Shown here: positions 52,872 through 61,332 of the stretch, one piece after another
Numbering within the stretch: the first letter of the stretch is position 1
Layout: each line of letters begins with the position of its first letter
Assembly (NCBI RefSeq): GCF_038051945.1
Contig: NZ_CP150302.1
Span: 5,952,001 to 6,016,000 of the forward strand
Source of the DNA: Paenibacillus sp. FSL H3-0469
Lineage (GTDB): Bacteria > Bacillota > Bacilli > Paenibacillales > Paenibacillaceae
DNA length: 64,000 bases
Reading direction: 5' to 3'
The notes under the pieces: generated by a model
What the model saw: only the letters and a program-made list of their open reading frames with translations
The model's database searches: none
Told to the model about the DNA's origin: nothing
Position numbers and translations under genes: made by a program

Positions 52872-53078
52872 TTAAGATGGCGGCAGGTTCAACAACTCCG
52901 CGACTTGACGGCGGTATCTGTCTGCCTTGCGTGTGCCGTGAATCAGGTTGGACAGCCGATAGGGTGGGATGTCGTGTAATTCACAGAATTTCTTCTGATC
53001 CAAGTGCAGTTCTGCCAGACGTTGCTTAATGGCCCAGCCGTAGGCAGTAATAGGGCGTTTGCTGTTCAGATTGCTCAC
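52872..53078 (-). CDS. Small HTH protein, Cro-like
   Basis: A 68-residue protein. YGWAIKQRLAELHLDQKKFC and PYRLSNLIHGTRKADRYRRQV give a helix-turn-helix followed by a basic tail and LLNLPPS. Similar small proteins occur in prophage and ICE regulatory regions. It diverges from another HTH gene, with an inverted repeat between. Confidence 0.65.
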   Translation of the reverse strand: MSNLNSKRPITAYGWAIKQRLAELHLDQKKFCELHDIPPYRLSNLIHGTRKADRYRRQVAELLNLPPS

Positions 53079-53151
53079 CTCGTATCGACTATCCAGCCGC
53101 TATGATATAAAATAGGTAAAGATATAATAATAGTTAATTATATACTTTTTT

Positions 53152-53178
53152 ACGTCATTTTTCAATAAAAAATAACGT
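53152..53178. promoter_or_regulatory. Operator-like palindrome between two HTH genes
   Basis: ACGTCATTTTT (53152-53162) and AAAAATAACGT (53168-53178) match as an inverted repeat in 10 of 11 positions. It lies in an AT-rich divergent promoter with TATAAT-like elements. Confidence 0.5.
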
Positions 53179-53215
53179 TTTTGCGTATTATATTTTTGGA
53201 GGAGGCAGTTGGCTG

Positions 53216-53581
53216 ATGCAATCCATCTATGAACGTATTGAATTATTGATTAAACGGCAAGGAATTACAAAGAAATCTTTCTGTGCACAGCTCGGGATCA
53301 GCACCGGCAATATGGGAGACTGGAAGCGCGGCAAATCTACACCCGGTACACATAAGTTGATTGAGATTGCTGCATTTTTTCATGTGAGCTTGGATTGGCT
53401 GATCCTGGGTAAGCAGCCCCAAACGATTCAGGAAAGCGGCGAGGATTATTTTTTTGGCCAAATGCGGCAATTGAATTGCCAAACCGAAGAGCTGCTGCCG
53501 GAGGAAAAGAACTTTATTAAGGAATATCTGGCCTTCACGAAGTACCGCAAGGATCAGGATGCAAGCGGCGAAAAATCTTAA
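53216..53581 (+). CDS. XRE-family HTH regulator
   Basis: A 121-residue protein with an N-terminal Cro/C1 HTH: ERIELLIKRQGITKKSFCAQ, LGISTGNMGDWKRGKSTPGT and FHVSLDWLILGK. The C-terminal 50 residues are acidic and helical. GGAGGAGG precedes the ATG. Target likely its own divergent promoter. Confidence 0.85.
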   Translation: MQSIYERIELLIKRQGITKKSFCAQLGISTGNMGDWKRGKSTPGTHKLIEIAAFFHVSLDWLILGKQPQTIQESGEDYFFGQMRQLNCQTEELLPEEKNFIKEYLAFTKYRKDQDASGEKS

Positions 53582-53665
53582 GCCGGCACCTTTACTTTTG
53601 AGTGCAACCGATTTATAATATTGAATGTTGGCCTCAAACAATGCATCAACGTTTAGACACACCGC

Positions 53666-53748
53666 GCGGTAGTGGTGGAATGGCAGACACGCTATCTTGA
53701 GGGGGTAGTGGGTGTATACCCGTGGAGGTTCGAGTCCTCTCTACCGCA
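53666..53748 (+). tRNA. tRNA-Leu (GAG), copy 2
   Basis: Base-for-base identical to the tRNA at 44464-44546. Its terminator (53759-53802) is related to that of copy 1. Confidence 0.95.
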
Positions 53749-53758
53749 TATTTTTTCA

Positions 53759-53802
53759 TAAAAGCCGAGATCCTTGATGATTCAAGGGTTTCGGCTTTTT
53801 TT
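53759..53802 (+). terminator. Terminator after tRNA-Leu copy 2
   Basis: AAAGCCGAGATCCTTG / CAAGGGTTTCGGCTTT stem with TTTTTTT tail. Confidence 0.85.
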
Positions 53803-53806
53803 GAAC

Positions 53807-53856
53807 GCAAAAACACCCTTCGCACGGAGCTAATCCGGGTATGAAGGGTGTTTTTG
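53807..53856. terminator. Bidirectional terminator, end of the glutathione peroxidase gene
   Basis: AAAAACACCCTT / AAGGGTGTTTTT, 12-bp perfect arms with an interior CGGAGCTAATCCG stem. It serves the - strand peroxidase gene. Confidence 0.85.
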
Positions 53857-53867
53857 TTGAACCCGCT

Positions 53868-54347
53868 CTAGCGCAGCAGCTTCTCGATATCCTCTTCGAT
53901 CTGATCCGGTGTTGTCTGCGGGGCGAACCGCTTCAGCACACGGCCTTCCTGGTCCACGAGGAACTTGGTGAAGTTCCATTTGATACTCTTCGAGCCGAGT
54001 AATCCCGGTGCCTCTTTGGTCAGATACTTGAACAGGGGATGGGCGTCGGCACCTTTGACATTGATTTTCTCGTACATCGGGAAGGATACACCGTAATTGA
54101 TCTCACAGAACTCGGCAATATCCTCGCTCTCACCCGGCTCCTGTCCGGCAAACTGGTTGCTGGGGAAGCCCAGAACCTCAAAACCGCGGTCTTTGAATTT
54201 ATCGTACACTTCCTGGAGACCCTTATATTGCGGGGTAAGTCCGCACTTGCTGGCTGTATTCACGACGAGCAGAACCTTGCCTTTATATTTGGAGAGTGAT
54301 TCTTCCTGGCCCCGCAGGGTGTTGGCTTCAAAATCATGGACATTCAT
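53868..54347 (-). CDS. Glutathione peroxidase-like thiol peroxidase
   Basis: A 159-residue peroxidase. Catalytic motif LVVNTASKCGLTPQY with Cys 35, the GFPSNQFAGQEP motif with Gln, and IKWNFTKFLVD with the Trp-Asn-Phe triad. In bacteria of this group such BsaA-like enzymes use thioredoxin rather than glutathione. GGGAGGAA precedes the start. It is divergent from an Ohr-type gene, forming a peroxide-defence pair. Confidence 0.9.
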   Translation of the reverse strand: MNVHDFEANTLRGQEESLSKYKGKVLLVVNTASKCGLTPQYKGLQEVYDKFKDRGFEVLGFPSNQFAGQEPGESEDIAEFCEINYGVSFPMYEKINVKGADAHPLFKYLTKEAPGLLGSKSIKWNFTKFLVDQEGRVLKRFAPQTTPDQIEEDIEKLLR

Positions 54348-54517
54348 GAATGATTCCTCCCGAACATTGATTTATCACAATTTAATTGTACACTATTCAC
54401 CGCCGGAAGCAAGTTTTAAAAGGTAACAATCTGCCGGGTCGTTTCAAAAATGTGAGGTTGTTTAAGTTAAGAATAAGTGTTCTTACAAAATTTGTGTTAA
54501 AAAGGAGAGAGTTAAAG

Positions 54518-54952
54518 ATGAGTACATTGAAACTGAAACCCCTATATACAGCTACAGCCAAGGTTCGCGGAGGCCGTGAAGGTTCGGTGGAATCGTCCGA
54601 CGGAGCGCTTAAGCATGATCTCAAAATCCCGAAGGAGCTTGGCGGTCCTGGTGGTGCAGGCACAAATCCGGAGCAGCTGTTCGCGGCAGGCTATGGTGCG
54701 TGTTATGAGAGTGCCCTTGCTAATATTGCCCGTAAAGAAGGCGTAAAGCTGCAGGATGTTGAGATTACCTCGAATGTGCTGATCGGCAAGGACGAGAGCG
54801 ACGGAGGTTTCAAGCTGGCCGTGAAGCTGGATGTGAAGCTGCCGGGCATTGAGCGTTCTGTGGCAGAGGACCTGGCCAAGAAAGCACATGATTTCTGCCC
54901 GTACTCCAAGGCGACCCGCGGAAATATCGAGGTTGAACTGAACGTTCTGTAG
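54518..54952 (+). CDS. ohr: Organic hydroperoxide resistance protein (Ohr/OsmC)
   Basis: A 144-residue OsmC-family peroxidase from ATG 54518 behind AAGGAGAG; the upstream open frame lacks a ribosome site. Reactive cysteines lie in GYGACYESALANIA and DFCPYSKATRGNIEV, and the start PLYTATAKVRGGREGSV is the Ohr type. It reduces lipid and organic hydroperoxides through the Cys pair and lipoyl thiols. No OhrR-like regulator is adjacent. Confidence 0.92.
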   Translation: MSTLKLKPLYTATAKVRGGREGSVESSDGALKHDLKIPKELGGPGGAGTNPEQLFAAGYGACYESALANIARKEGVKLQDVEITSNVLIGKDESDGGFKLAVKLDVKLPGIERSVAEDLAKKAHDFCPYSKATRGNIEVELNVL

Positions 54953-54991
54953 AGACAGACAGCAATGTTAAATGGAATAGCATGGTTATTT

Positions 54992-55022
54992 GTAAGACCA
55001 GACATTGGATGTCTGGTCTTAC
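54992..55022. terminator. Perfect inverted repeat downstream of ohr
   Basis: GTAAGACCAGACA and TGTCTGGTCTTAC form 13-bp perfect arms around a short loop. No T-run follows on the + strand, so termination is probable but weak. Confidence 0.6.
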
Positions 55023-55231
55023 ATTATGTTGTGCGCAGAGACACGGGTAGGAATGGACAAAGCTGGGAATAATGGCTAAATAGAGTCTGAGAAGGCCGGA
55101 AGTGTAGTAAATAGCTTGCAGGAGCCTGTACTTTGGTTGACATCACCCCGGAAATTCTTTAATATGTCTAAGTATCTGTTAATGTCGCGCGTGCTATTAA
55201 CTACCAAAAATTTAAATAATGGGTGATGAAG

Positions 55232-55510
55232 ATGTCTTACAAACCGAGTATTACGAATGTGACCAAAGCCAGCAGCAATGATAAGGAAGGATTGTATGAG
55301 TTCATTATCAAGCTTGCTGACGGAACGGAGTGCCGCGCGTTCTACAACCGGTTTCCGGAATGGAAAATGACGAACATCAGCCGCCTGCTCAAGACTCCTT
55401 GTCCGGTATGCCGCAAAGATTTCATCTGCAAATGCATGGAATCCTTCACTGCTGATTTCGAAGAGCAAATGACCGGGGACGAATGGATTAACAAAGCAAT
55501 TGCTGAATAA
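55232..55510 (+). CDS. Hypothetical protein with a Cys cluster
   Basis: A 92-residue protein, probably from ATG 55232 (GTG 55223 possible). It has a C-terminal cluster PCPVCRKDFICKCMESF, with CxxC and CxC that could bind zinc, and a preceding ECRAFYNRFPEWKM. It is a known kind of short conserved protein in Paenibacillus-type genomes, but I cannot name a function. Confidence 0.6.
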   Translation: MSYKPSITNVTKASSNDKEGLYEFIIKLADGTECRAFYNRFPEWKMTNISRLLKTPCPVCRKDFICKCMESFTADFEEQMTGDEWINKAIAE

Positions 55511-55528
55511 TTAGACGAACGGACGTTG

Positions 55529-55560
55529 TAGGCGCGGGAGCTATCCCGCGTTTTTTGTTT
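55529..55560 (+). terminator. Terminator after the Cys-cluster protein gene
   Basis: GCGCGGGA / TCCCGCG stem followed by TTTTTTGTTTTTTT. Confidence 0.85.
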
Positions 55561-55615
55561 TTTTCAAAAGGGGATACGAATGTTACACTATGTTTAAGAG
55601 GAAGGGGGTGGCGGT

Positions 55616-56035
55616 GTGACTGAGGAGCGGAAGGAAATGCAGGGTGAATCTATTGTATTGATTGATGGGGTCTGTCATCTGTGCCAGGGAATTGTCCGGT
55701 TCATTATTCCGCGTGATCCCAAGGCGCACTTCAAATTCGCCTCCTTGCAGAGTGAAGCGGCCCGGGAACTGCTTAAGGCAGGCGGTATGCCTGAGCAGCA
55801 ATTAGACACTGTGGTGCTGATAGAGGACGCCAAGTATTATACGAAATCGGCAGCAGTGCTGCGGATTGCCCGCCGACTCCGGTTCCCGTGGCCCGCTGCA
55901 TATGTGTTCATCCTGATTCCGGGACCGCTGCGTAACGCGATGTACAAGATTGTGGCCAGGAACCGCTACCGCTGGTTCGGCCGGGATGAGCAGTGTCTGC
56001 TGCCGACACCGGATATGAAGCGCAGATTTCTGTAG
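55616..56035 (+). CDS. DCC-family thiol-disulfide oxidoreductase-like protein (DUF393)
   Basis: A 139-residue protein with GTG start behind GAGGAAGGGGG. The hallmark VLIDGVCHLCQGIVRFIIPRD has the DxxCxxC pattern near residues 17-23, and FASLQSEAARELL follows. The C-terminus keeps RNRYRWFGRDEQCLLP. The redox partner is unknown. Confidence 0.88.
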   Translation: MTEERKEMQGESIVLIDGVCHLCQGIVRFIIPRDPKAHFKFASLQSEAARELLKAGGMPEQQLDTVVLIEDAKYYTKSAAVLRIARRLRFPWPAAYVFILIPGPLRNAMYKIVARNRYRWFGRDEQCLLPTPDMKRRFL

Positions 56036-56141
56036 GCCGGAAGAGGGATTCTGAGGGATTCTCTCAAATAGTGGTGAAAAAGCTATTGCTGACTTCTTAT
56101 ATATATGCTACTATAGCAGTAAATTACAGGAACAGTAACGG

Positions 56142-56189
56142 AAGCACCGTTCAATGACCGTATTCACGGTTATTGGCGGTGCTTTTTTG
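56142..56189 (+). terminator. Terminator before the Tad operon
   Basis: GAAGCACCG / CGGTGCTTT outer stem, inner AATGACCG/CGGTTATT, tail TTTTTT. It lies 42 bases before the first tad gene and isolates that operon. Confidence 0.85.
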
Positions 56190-56230
56190 CTGTTCTTTTT
56201 CTTATGTATTCAAGATAGGAGGAGAATTTC

Positions 56231-57391
56231 ATGACGGCAAGAATCGTGCTTGCAGTCCGGGAGAGCCAGTATATTGAACCGCTGCTTCATTATCTGCACC
56301 ACAGTGAGTATGGGGAGATGCTGCGGATTACGGCTTTCAGCAAATTGGACGCTTTTATGGAATTTATGACAGGTGACGAGCTGCCGGATGCGGTTGCCGC
56401 TGACCCGTCTTTCATTGAAGCCTGGCTGGTGGAAGGGAGAAGTACCGTTCCCTGGGCTGTCTTAAGTGAAGGCGGAGAATGGCCGAATGGCCCGGACTTG
56501 GCGGGGGGAAGGTATATTGCCAAGTATCAGGCATTGCCGTCGCTGCTGGAAGCGATTCTCCAGCTGAGTGATCTGAAGCGGGTTCGGACGGCTGCTCTGC
56601 CTAAGGAAGCAACGCTGCTGCTCGGCGTCGTCTCGGCCAGCGGCGGCAGCGGCAAAACCACGGTAGCGTTGAACATGGCGAAGCAGCTTGGAGCGGTTGG
56701 CCTGTCCGTATTCTATCTGAATCTGGAGAGTGTGGACAGCAGCAGCTTCATTCTGCGGATGCCGGGCAGCCATGTTCCCGGTCTGGAGCGGCTCTTATAT
56801 GAGCTTAAGGCCGGAGGATCAGAGAATAAGGGAGGAAGAGGGCAGCCGAAATGGAGCGATTATGCGTTCAGACATGAGAGTCTGCGGTGTGATGCTTTCC
56901 GGCCGGTGGAGAATTTCAAGGAGATGCTCCAGATGTCCCGGCAGGACACAATGGATCTACTGGAGGGGCTGGCCGGAGCCGGAAGCTATGATGTGGTTAT
57001 TGTAGACACCGGTGCTATTGAGGAGGAACGGGCTCAGGCTGTGCTGAACAGGTGCGGCATTCTGCTGTGGGTGCTGAAGAATGACCAGGCCAGTATCCGT
57101 AAGACGGAACGCTGGCTCGATTATATTGCCAGTCCGCACTCCGGCATGCAGCCGGAGCTGGTGGACAGGAGCCGATTTGTCATGAACGGCTGTACCGGAG
57201 CGGAGAATGAAGGGGCGCTATCCGCAGCACTCCGGCTGGATGCGGTACTTCCGTATATTCCTTCCTGGGGGTTACAACATTACGGAGAACTCTGCCTGAG
57301 CTCTCCTCAATTCATCGATGGTATTGAGCAGCTCTCCAGAGCTATAGTAGAGCCTGAATTACCCGGGGTGTTCACCGGGATTCCTGTATGA
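56231..57391 (+). CDS. tadZ: TadZ/CpaE-like localisation ATPase
   Basis: A 386-residue protein. The N-terminal 110 residues form a receiver-like domain without the phospho-Asp pattern. The ParA/MinD-like P-loop SASGGSGKTTVALNMA is near residue 138, and VVIVDTGAIEEE near residue 255 is the second Asp motif. TadZ places the Tad pilus machine at its site. AGGAGGAG precedes the start. The next gene starts 4 bases before its stop. Confidence 0.82.
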   Translation: MTARIVLAVRESQYIEPLLHYLHHSEYGEMLRITAFSKLDAFMEFMTGDELPDAVAADPSFIEAWLVEGRSTVPWAVLSEGGEWPNGPDLAGGRYIAKYQALPSLLEAILQLSDLKRVRTAALPKEATLLLGVVSASGGSGKTTVALNMAKQLGAVGLSVFYLNLESVDSSSFILRMPGSHVPGLERLLYELKAGGSENKGGRGQPKWSDYAFRHESLRCDAFRPVENFKEMLQMSRQDTMDLLEGLAGAGSYDVVIVDTGAIEEERAQAVLNRCGILLWVLKNDQASIRKTERWLDYIASPHSGMQPELVDRSRFVMNGCTGAENEGALSAALRLDAVLPYIPSWGLQHYGELCLSSPQFIDGIEQLSRAIVEPELPGVFTGIPV

Positions 57392-58659
57392 ATGAAGAGA
57401 TGTTCCGCGTCCTGCGCAGCGACATCCGGGCAGGACTGGATGTTACCTCGGTCATCGGGAATGATGAGCTGGCTGCATATATCGAACGGATCATTCTGGA
57501 GCGGGAGCAATTACGCCTCCTGACTGCCCAGGAGAAGCATGAACTGGTGAAGAAGCTGTTTGATTCCTTCCGGGGACTGGATATTCTCCAGCCGCTGGTG
57601 GATAATCCGGCGATCACCGAGATTATGATCAACAGCCATGAGGAGATCTTTATTGAGGAAGAGGGCATGATCCGCAGGCTGCCGCTGGCTTTTGAATCGG
57701 GGAGCAGGCTGGAGGATATCATTCAGATTATCGTCTCCGGCGTCAACCGTGTGGTCAATGAATCCTCGCCGATTGTGGATGCGCGGCTGGAGGACGGTTC
57801 GCGTGTCAATATCGTTTTGCCGCCTGCCGCGCTGAAGGGACCAGCTATGACCATCCGCAAATTCCCGGAGACACCGATGACGATGGAGGAACTGGTTAGG
57901 CGTGAAGCACTCTCGGAGGAAGCGGCCGGGCTGCTGCAGATTCTGGTTGCTGCCAAATACAATATTTTTATCAGCGGCGGTACCGGCTCGGGCAAAACAA
58001 CCTTTCTGAATGCTCTGTCGCAGTTCATCCCGCCGCAGGAGCGCGTCATTACGGTGGAGGATTCGGCAGAGCTACAAATTGTCACCGTTCCGAATCTGGT
58101 CTCTCTGGAGACCCGGAATGCCAATACGGAGGGGCGGGGGGAGATCACGATCCGTGACCTGATCCACACCTCGCTGCGGATGCGGCCGAACCGTATTGTT
58201 GTCGGCGAGGTGCGGGGAGCTGAATGTCTGGATATGCTGCAGGCGATGAACACGGGCCATGACGGGAGCTTGTCAACGGGCCATTCGAACAGTGCGCTGG
58301 ACATGCTCAGCCGCCTGGAGACCATGGTGCTCAGTGCTGCTGATCTGCCGGTAACCGTCGTTCGTCAGCAGATCAGCTCAGCAATCGATATATTCGTGCA
58401 TCTGTCGCGGTTGCGTGACCGTTCACGCCGGGTGATGGAGATCAGTGAGGTTGCTGGAATCCGCAATGGTGAAGTTATCCTGAATCCTCTATATGAGTTT
58501 CGGGAATCGGGCGAACAGGATGGCAGGGTGCAAGGGAGGCTTGAGGTCAGCGGCAACCCGCTTCTGCATGCGGACAAGCTGCGGATGGCCGGAATCCATG
58601 ATTATCCGTTACAGCAATATGAGGGGGTAAGCGCTGCGAAGGAGGTGAATGTACCCTGA
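57388..58659 (+). CDS. tadA: TadA/CpaF secretion ATPase
   Basis: A 423-residue type II/IV secretion ATPase that powers pilus assembly. N-terminal ITEIMINSHEEIFIEEEGMI, Walker A FISGGTGSGKTTFLNAL near residue 200, then the Asp box VEDSAELQ and the Walker B/His region MRPNRIVVGEVRGAE, TGHDGSLSTGHSNSA. All ATPase motifs are intact. Confidence 0.93.
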   Translation: MNEEMFRVLRSDIRAGLDVTSVIGNDELAAYIERIILEREQLRLLTAQEKHELVKKLFDSFRGLDILQPLVDNPAITEIMINSHEEIFIEEEGMIRRLPLAFESGSRLEDIIQIIVSGVNRVVNESSPIVDARLEDGSRVNIVLPPAALKGPAMTIRKFPETPMTMEELVRREALSEEAAGLLQILVAAKYNIFISGGTGSGKTTFLNALSQFIPPQERVITVEDSAELQIVTVPNLVSLETRNANTEGRGEITIRDLIHTSLRMRPNRIVVGEVRGAECLDMLQAMNTGHDGSLSTGHSNSALDMLSRLETMVLSAADLPVTVVRQQISSAIDIFVHLSRLRDRSRRVMEISEVAGIRNGEVILNPLYEFRESGEQDGRVQGRLEVSGNPLLHADKLRMAGIHDYPLQQYEGVSAAKEVNVP

Positions 58660-59513
58660 ATATTGTGAAAAAGCGGGATCGGCAGCCCCCCATAGGCAAG
58701 AGAATAGGGTTCATGAAGAGGACACCGCCCGTGCTGCCGGCTGGCGCAACTGCAGCGGGAGAGCAGGTGCTGCTGCCGGATTATACCGTATACGAGCTGA
58801 ACTCCCTGCAAAGATTGCTGGTCATTCTGGGTGCCGGAGCTCTGTTGTTCGGCATTGGTTACCTGTTCTATCACCGGCTGCTCCTGGCGGTACTGCTTGT
58901 CCCCGGAGGCGCCTATGGGCCGAAGCTGCTGCGTGAATATCTGCTGCAACGCCGCCGGGCTGCGCTGAATCTGCAATTCAAGCAAATGCTGTTCTCGCTC
59001 TCTTCGTCACTCTCGGCCGGACGTTCGGTGGAGAACGCCTTCCGTGAGGCAGTGCAGGATCTGCGGATGCTTGACCCGGAGGGCGCAAGTGACATGATCT
59101 CCGAGCTGAATATCATCTGCGCCCGTATGGAGAACGGGGAACCGATTGAAGATGCGCTGTATGAATTCAGCAAAAGAGCAGGAATGGAGGATGTGGAGCG
59201 CTTCGCAGATGTGTTCATGGTCTGCAAGCGTACAGGCGGGGATCTGGTCGAGATCGTACGCCGCACATCCTCCATCATCGGCGAGAAGCTGGATATCCAG
59301 CAGGATATAGCAGTCAGTATAGCCCAGAAGAAATTCGAGGCGAAGGCGCTGCTGGTCTCTCCGCTGATGATGGTGATGTTCATGAGTCTGAGTGCCGGAG
59401 ACTATATGCAGCCTATGTATACTGGTGCAGGAATAGCAGTGTCGACACTGGCACTGATTGCACTGTTCCTCTGTTACCTCTGGACTAATAAGATCATGGA
59501 TATTCCGCTGTGA
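58656..59513 (+). CDS. tadB: TadB-like pilus assembly membrane protein
   Basis: A protein of about 285 residues of the T2SSF family. The best ribosome site (GGAGGTG at 58641) fits a CTG at 58656 with normal spacing, while the first standard start is GTG at 58665, about 20 bases away. Two hydrophobic N-terminal segments (LLVILGAGALLFGIGYLFY) and a C-terminal pair surround the T2SSF core, which includes FKQMLFSLSSSLSAGRSVENAF and KRTGGDLVEIVRRTS. Confidence 0.82.
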   Translation: MNIVKKRDRQPPIGKRIGFMKRTPPVLPAGATAAGEQVLLPDYTVYELNSLQRLLVILGAGALLFGIGYLFYHRLLLAVLLVPGGAYGPKLLREYLLQRRRAALNLQFKQMLFSLSSSLSAGRSVENAFREAVQDLRMLDPEGASDMISELNIICARMENGEPIEDALYEFSKRAGMEDVERFADVFMVCKRTGGDLVEIVRRTSSIIGEKLDIQQDIAVSIAQKKFEAKALLVSPLMMVMFMSLSAGDYMQPMYTGAGIAVSTLALIALFLCYLWTNKIMDIPL

Positions 59514-59531
59514 AGGAGGGGGAGTGAAGGG

Positions 59532-60404
59532 ATGTCATTGATCTGCGGTGCCATTCTGCTCCTGCTCGCAGCGGGCTGGCTCATTCTGAGGATGAGATGC
59601 GGCAGCCGTTATGCTGCACTACGGGAGCTGCCCATGGAAGGTCTGCGGCTGCGGCGGCTGGGTGAGCCTCTATTATTACTGTTAGAGCAAGGCAGAATCG
59701 CCAGTTATCTCCCCTCTGTGATGTTCAGGATACAACGTTCGCTGCAGCGGATCTATGGTATGCGCTACAGTGCAGAACGGACCTTGCTGTTCATGGGGGA
59801 GATGCTTAGCTACAGCTGGCTGCTTGCCGCAGGCGGAAGTGCGCTGACCATGCTTACGGGAGAACAGACGGGAATAATCCTTGGCGGGCTCTTGGCAGTT
59901 GCACTCCCGGTGGCGATGGTTAGCGATCTGCACAAAAAGGTACGTATACGGGAGCAGAATATTATGCTGGAGCTTCCTGAGCTGCTGAACAGTATTGTTC
60001 TGCTGGTAGGCGCGGGTGAGACGGTTCAGCGGGCGATTGTCCGCTGTGTGAACAGCCGTCAAGGGGACAGCACCCATCCGCTCTACGCTGAATTAATGAA
60101 GATGACGGCTGAATGGGACGGCGGTTACTCCTTCCAGCAGGCGTTCGAGAACTTCAGCAAGCGCTGTGCCGTGCAGGAGGTCTCCATCTTCACAACTACA
60201 GTGCTGCTTAATTACCGCAGAGGCGGGGCTGACTTTGTTCTGTCGCTGCGGGATCTGTCACGGATGCTCTGGGAGAAGCGGAAGGCAATCAGCCGCACAC
60301 GCGGCGAACAGGCATCGTCGAAGCTGGTTTTTCCGATGGTGGTAATCTTCCTGATTGTGATTGTGCTGGTGGGAACACCGGCGATTATGATGTTAAAAAT
60401 GTAG
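59532..60404 (+). CDS. tadC: TadC-like pilus assembly membrane protein
   Basis: A 290-residue T2SSF protein paired with TadB. LLNSIVLLVGAGETVQRAIVR near residue 155 and LLNYRRGGADFVLSLRDLS near residue 225 mark the domain, with hydrophobic ends. AAGGAGGGGGAG precedes the ATG. Confidence 0.82.
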   Translation: MSLICGAILLLLAAGWLILRMRCGSRYAALRELPMEGLRLRRLGEPLLLLLEQGRIASYLPSVMFRIQRSLQRIYGMRYSAERTLLFMGEMLSYSWLLAAGGSALTMLTGEQTGIILGGLLAVALPVAMVSDLHKKVRIREQNIMLELPELLNSIVLLVGAGETVQRAIVRCVNSRQGDSTHPLYAELMKMTAEWDGGYSFQQAFENFSKRCAVQEVSIFTTTVLLNYRRGGADFVLSLRDLSRMLWEKRKAISRTRGEQASSKLVFPMVVIFLIVIVLVGTPAIMMLKM

Positions 60405-60417
60405 GAGGTAGAGGCGT

Positions 60418-60606
60418 ATGTTAACACAGATGGCTGAAGGAGCAAAAAGCTTTTGGAAAGATGAGGAGGGGCTGGGGACGCTGGAGATGATTCTGATCAT
60501 CGCTGTACTGATTGCGGTCGTTCTGGTATTCCGTGAGGAGATTGTGAAGGTGGTGAAGGATCTGATCGGCACGGCCGGAGATAAGAGTCAGGAAGTCTTT
60601 GAGTGA
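60418..60606 (+). CDS. flp: Flp-type pilin
   Basis: A 62-residue prepilin-like protein. A charged N-terminus (KSFWKDEEGLGTLEMILII) is followed by a long hydrophobic helix (AVLIAVVLVF). The G-(x)-E pattern GLGTLEM fits cleavage by a TadV-type prepilin peptidase after Gly. It is small, as Flp pilins are. AGGAGGTAGAG is its ribosome site. Confidence 0.8.
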   Translation: MLTQMAEGAKSFWKDEEGLGTLEMILIIAVLIAVVLVFREEIVKVVKDLIGTAGDKSQEVFE

Positions 60607-61268
60607 TTCCGCTGCGGGAGGATGACGGGAGCTTCACTATCGAGGCTTCACTTCTGCTGCCGATGCTTATGGGGATTACGATGGTGCTGCTGTTTTTCTC
60701 CCTTTACAGCTATCAGAAGTCGATGCTGCTGCAGATTGCCTCAGCTACTGCGGAGCGGGCTGCTTATAACTGGGATAATAGTAACCGGGCGGTAAGCGGA
60801 GAATTCCAGACCGGCAATGTTGATCCGCTGTACTGGAGAATCGGTGAGGATGGACTGTTAGCTTCGCTATTCGGTTCAGGAGCAGAGAATGGCAGTACGG
60901 CCATTACGCTGCCTGGTAATGCTGAAGAAGGAGGGCCCCTGCCGGTAGTGAAGCTGCGCCGTGCATCACAGATGGTGCCAGCCGGATTACAGGGTGAAAT
61001 TAGCTATGTCTATGGACTCACAGGCCGCAGAATCAGTGCGGAGCTGAAGAAGGTGCTACATCTGCCTGTTCTGGACAATCTGCTGGCCGATAGAGCCACA
61101 CCTGAGGTGTATGCCCGCTCCTACGTTACGGAGCCAGTTGAATTCATACGAACGGTGGATCTCATGCGTTACTACGGGTCGAAGTTCAAACTGAATTCCT
61201 CCGCCGGCAAGGAGGGCAGCGGCATGGAGAAGAAGCATGCAGCCCTGATGCTTGATAAGCTGCAGTGA
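60603..61268 (+). CDS. tadE: TadE-like pseudopilin
   Basis: A 221-residue protein from GTG 60603, overlapping the flp stop (GTGA). N-terminal DGSFTIEASLLLPMLMGITMVLLFFSLYSY is the TadE signature: a Gly/Glu prepilin-like start and one membrane helix. The remainder is extracellular. Confidence 0.75.
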   Translation: MIPLREDDGSFTIEASLLLPMLMGITMVLLFFSLYSYQKSMLLQIASATAERAAYNWDNSNRAVSGEFQTGNVDPLYWRIGEDGLLASLFGSGAENGSTAITLPGNAEEGGPLPVVKLRRASQMVPAGLQGEISYVYGLTGRRISAELKKVLHLPVLDNLLADRATPEVYARSYVTEPVEFIRTVDLMRYYGSKFKLNSSAGKEGSGMEKKHAALMLDKLQ

Positions 61269-61332
61269 GGATAGCTCGTGTTGTGTGGCCGTGGCCGGGG
61301 TTATTCAACAATAAGGTTAAGGGGAAGTTCGG

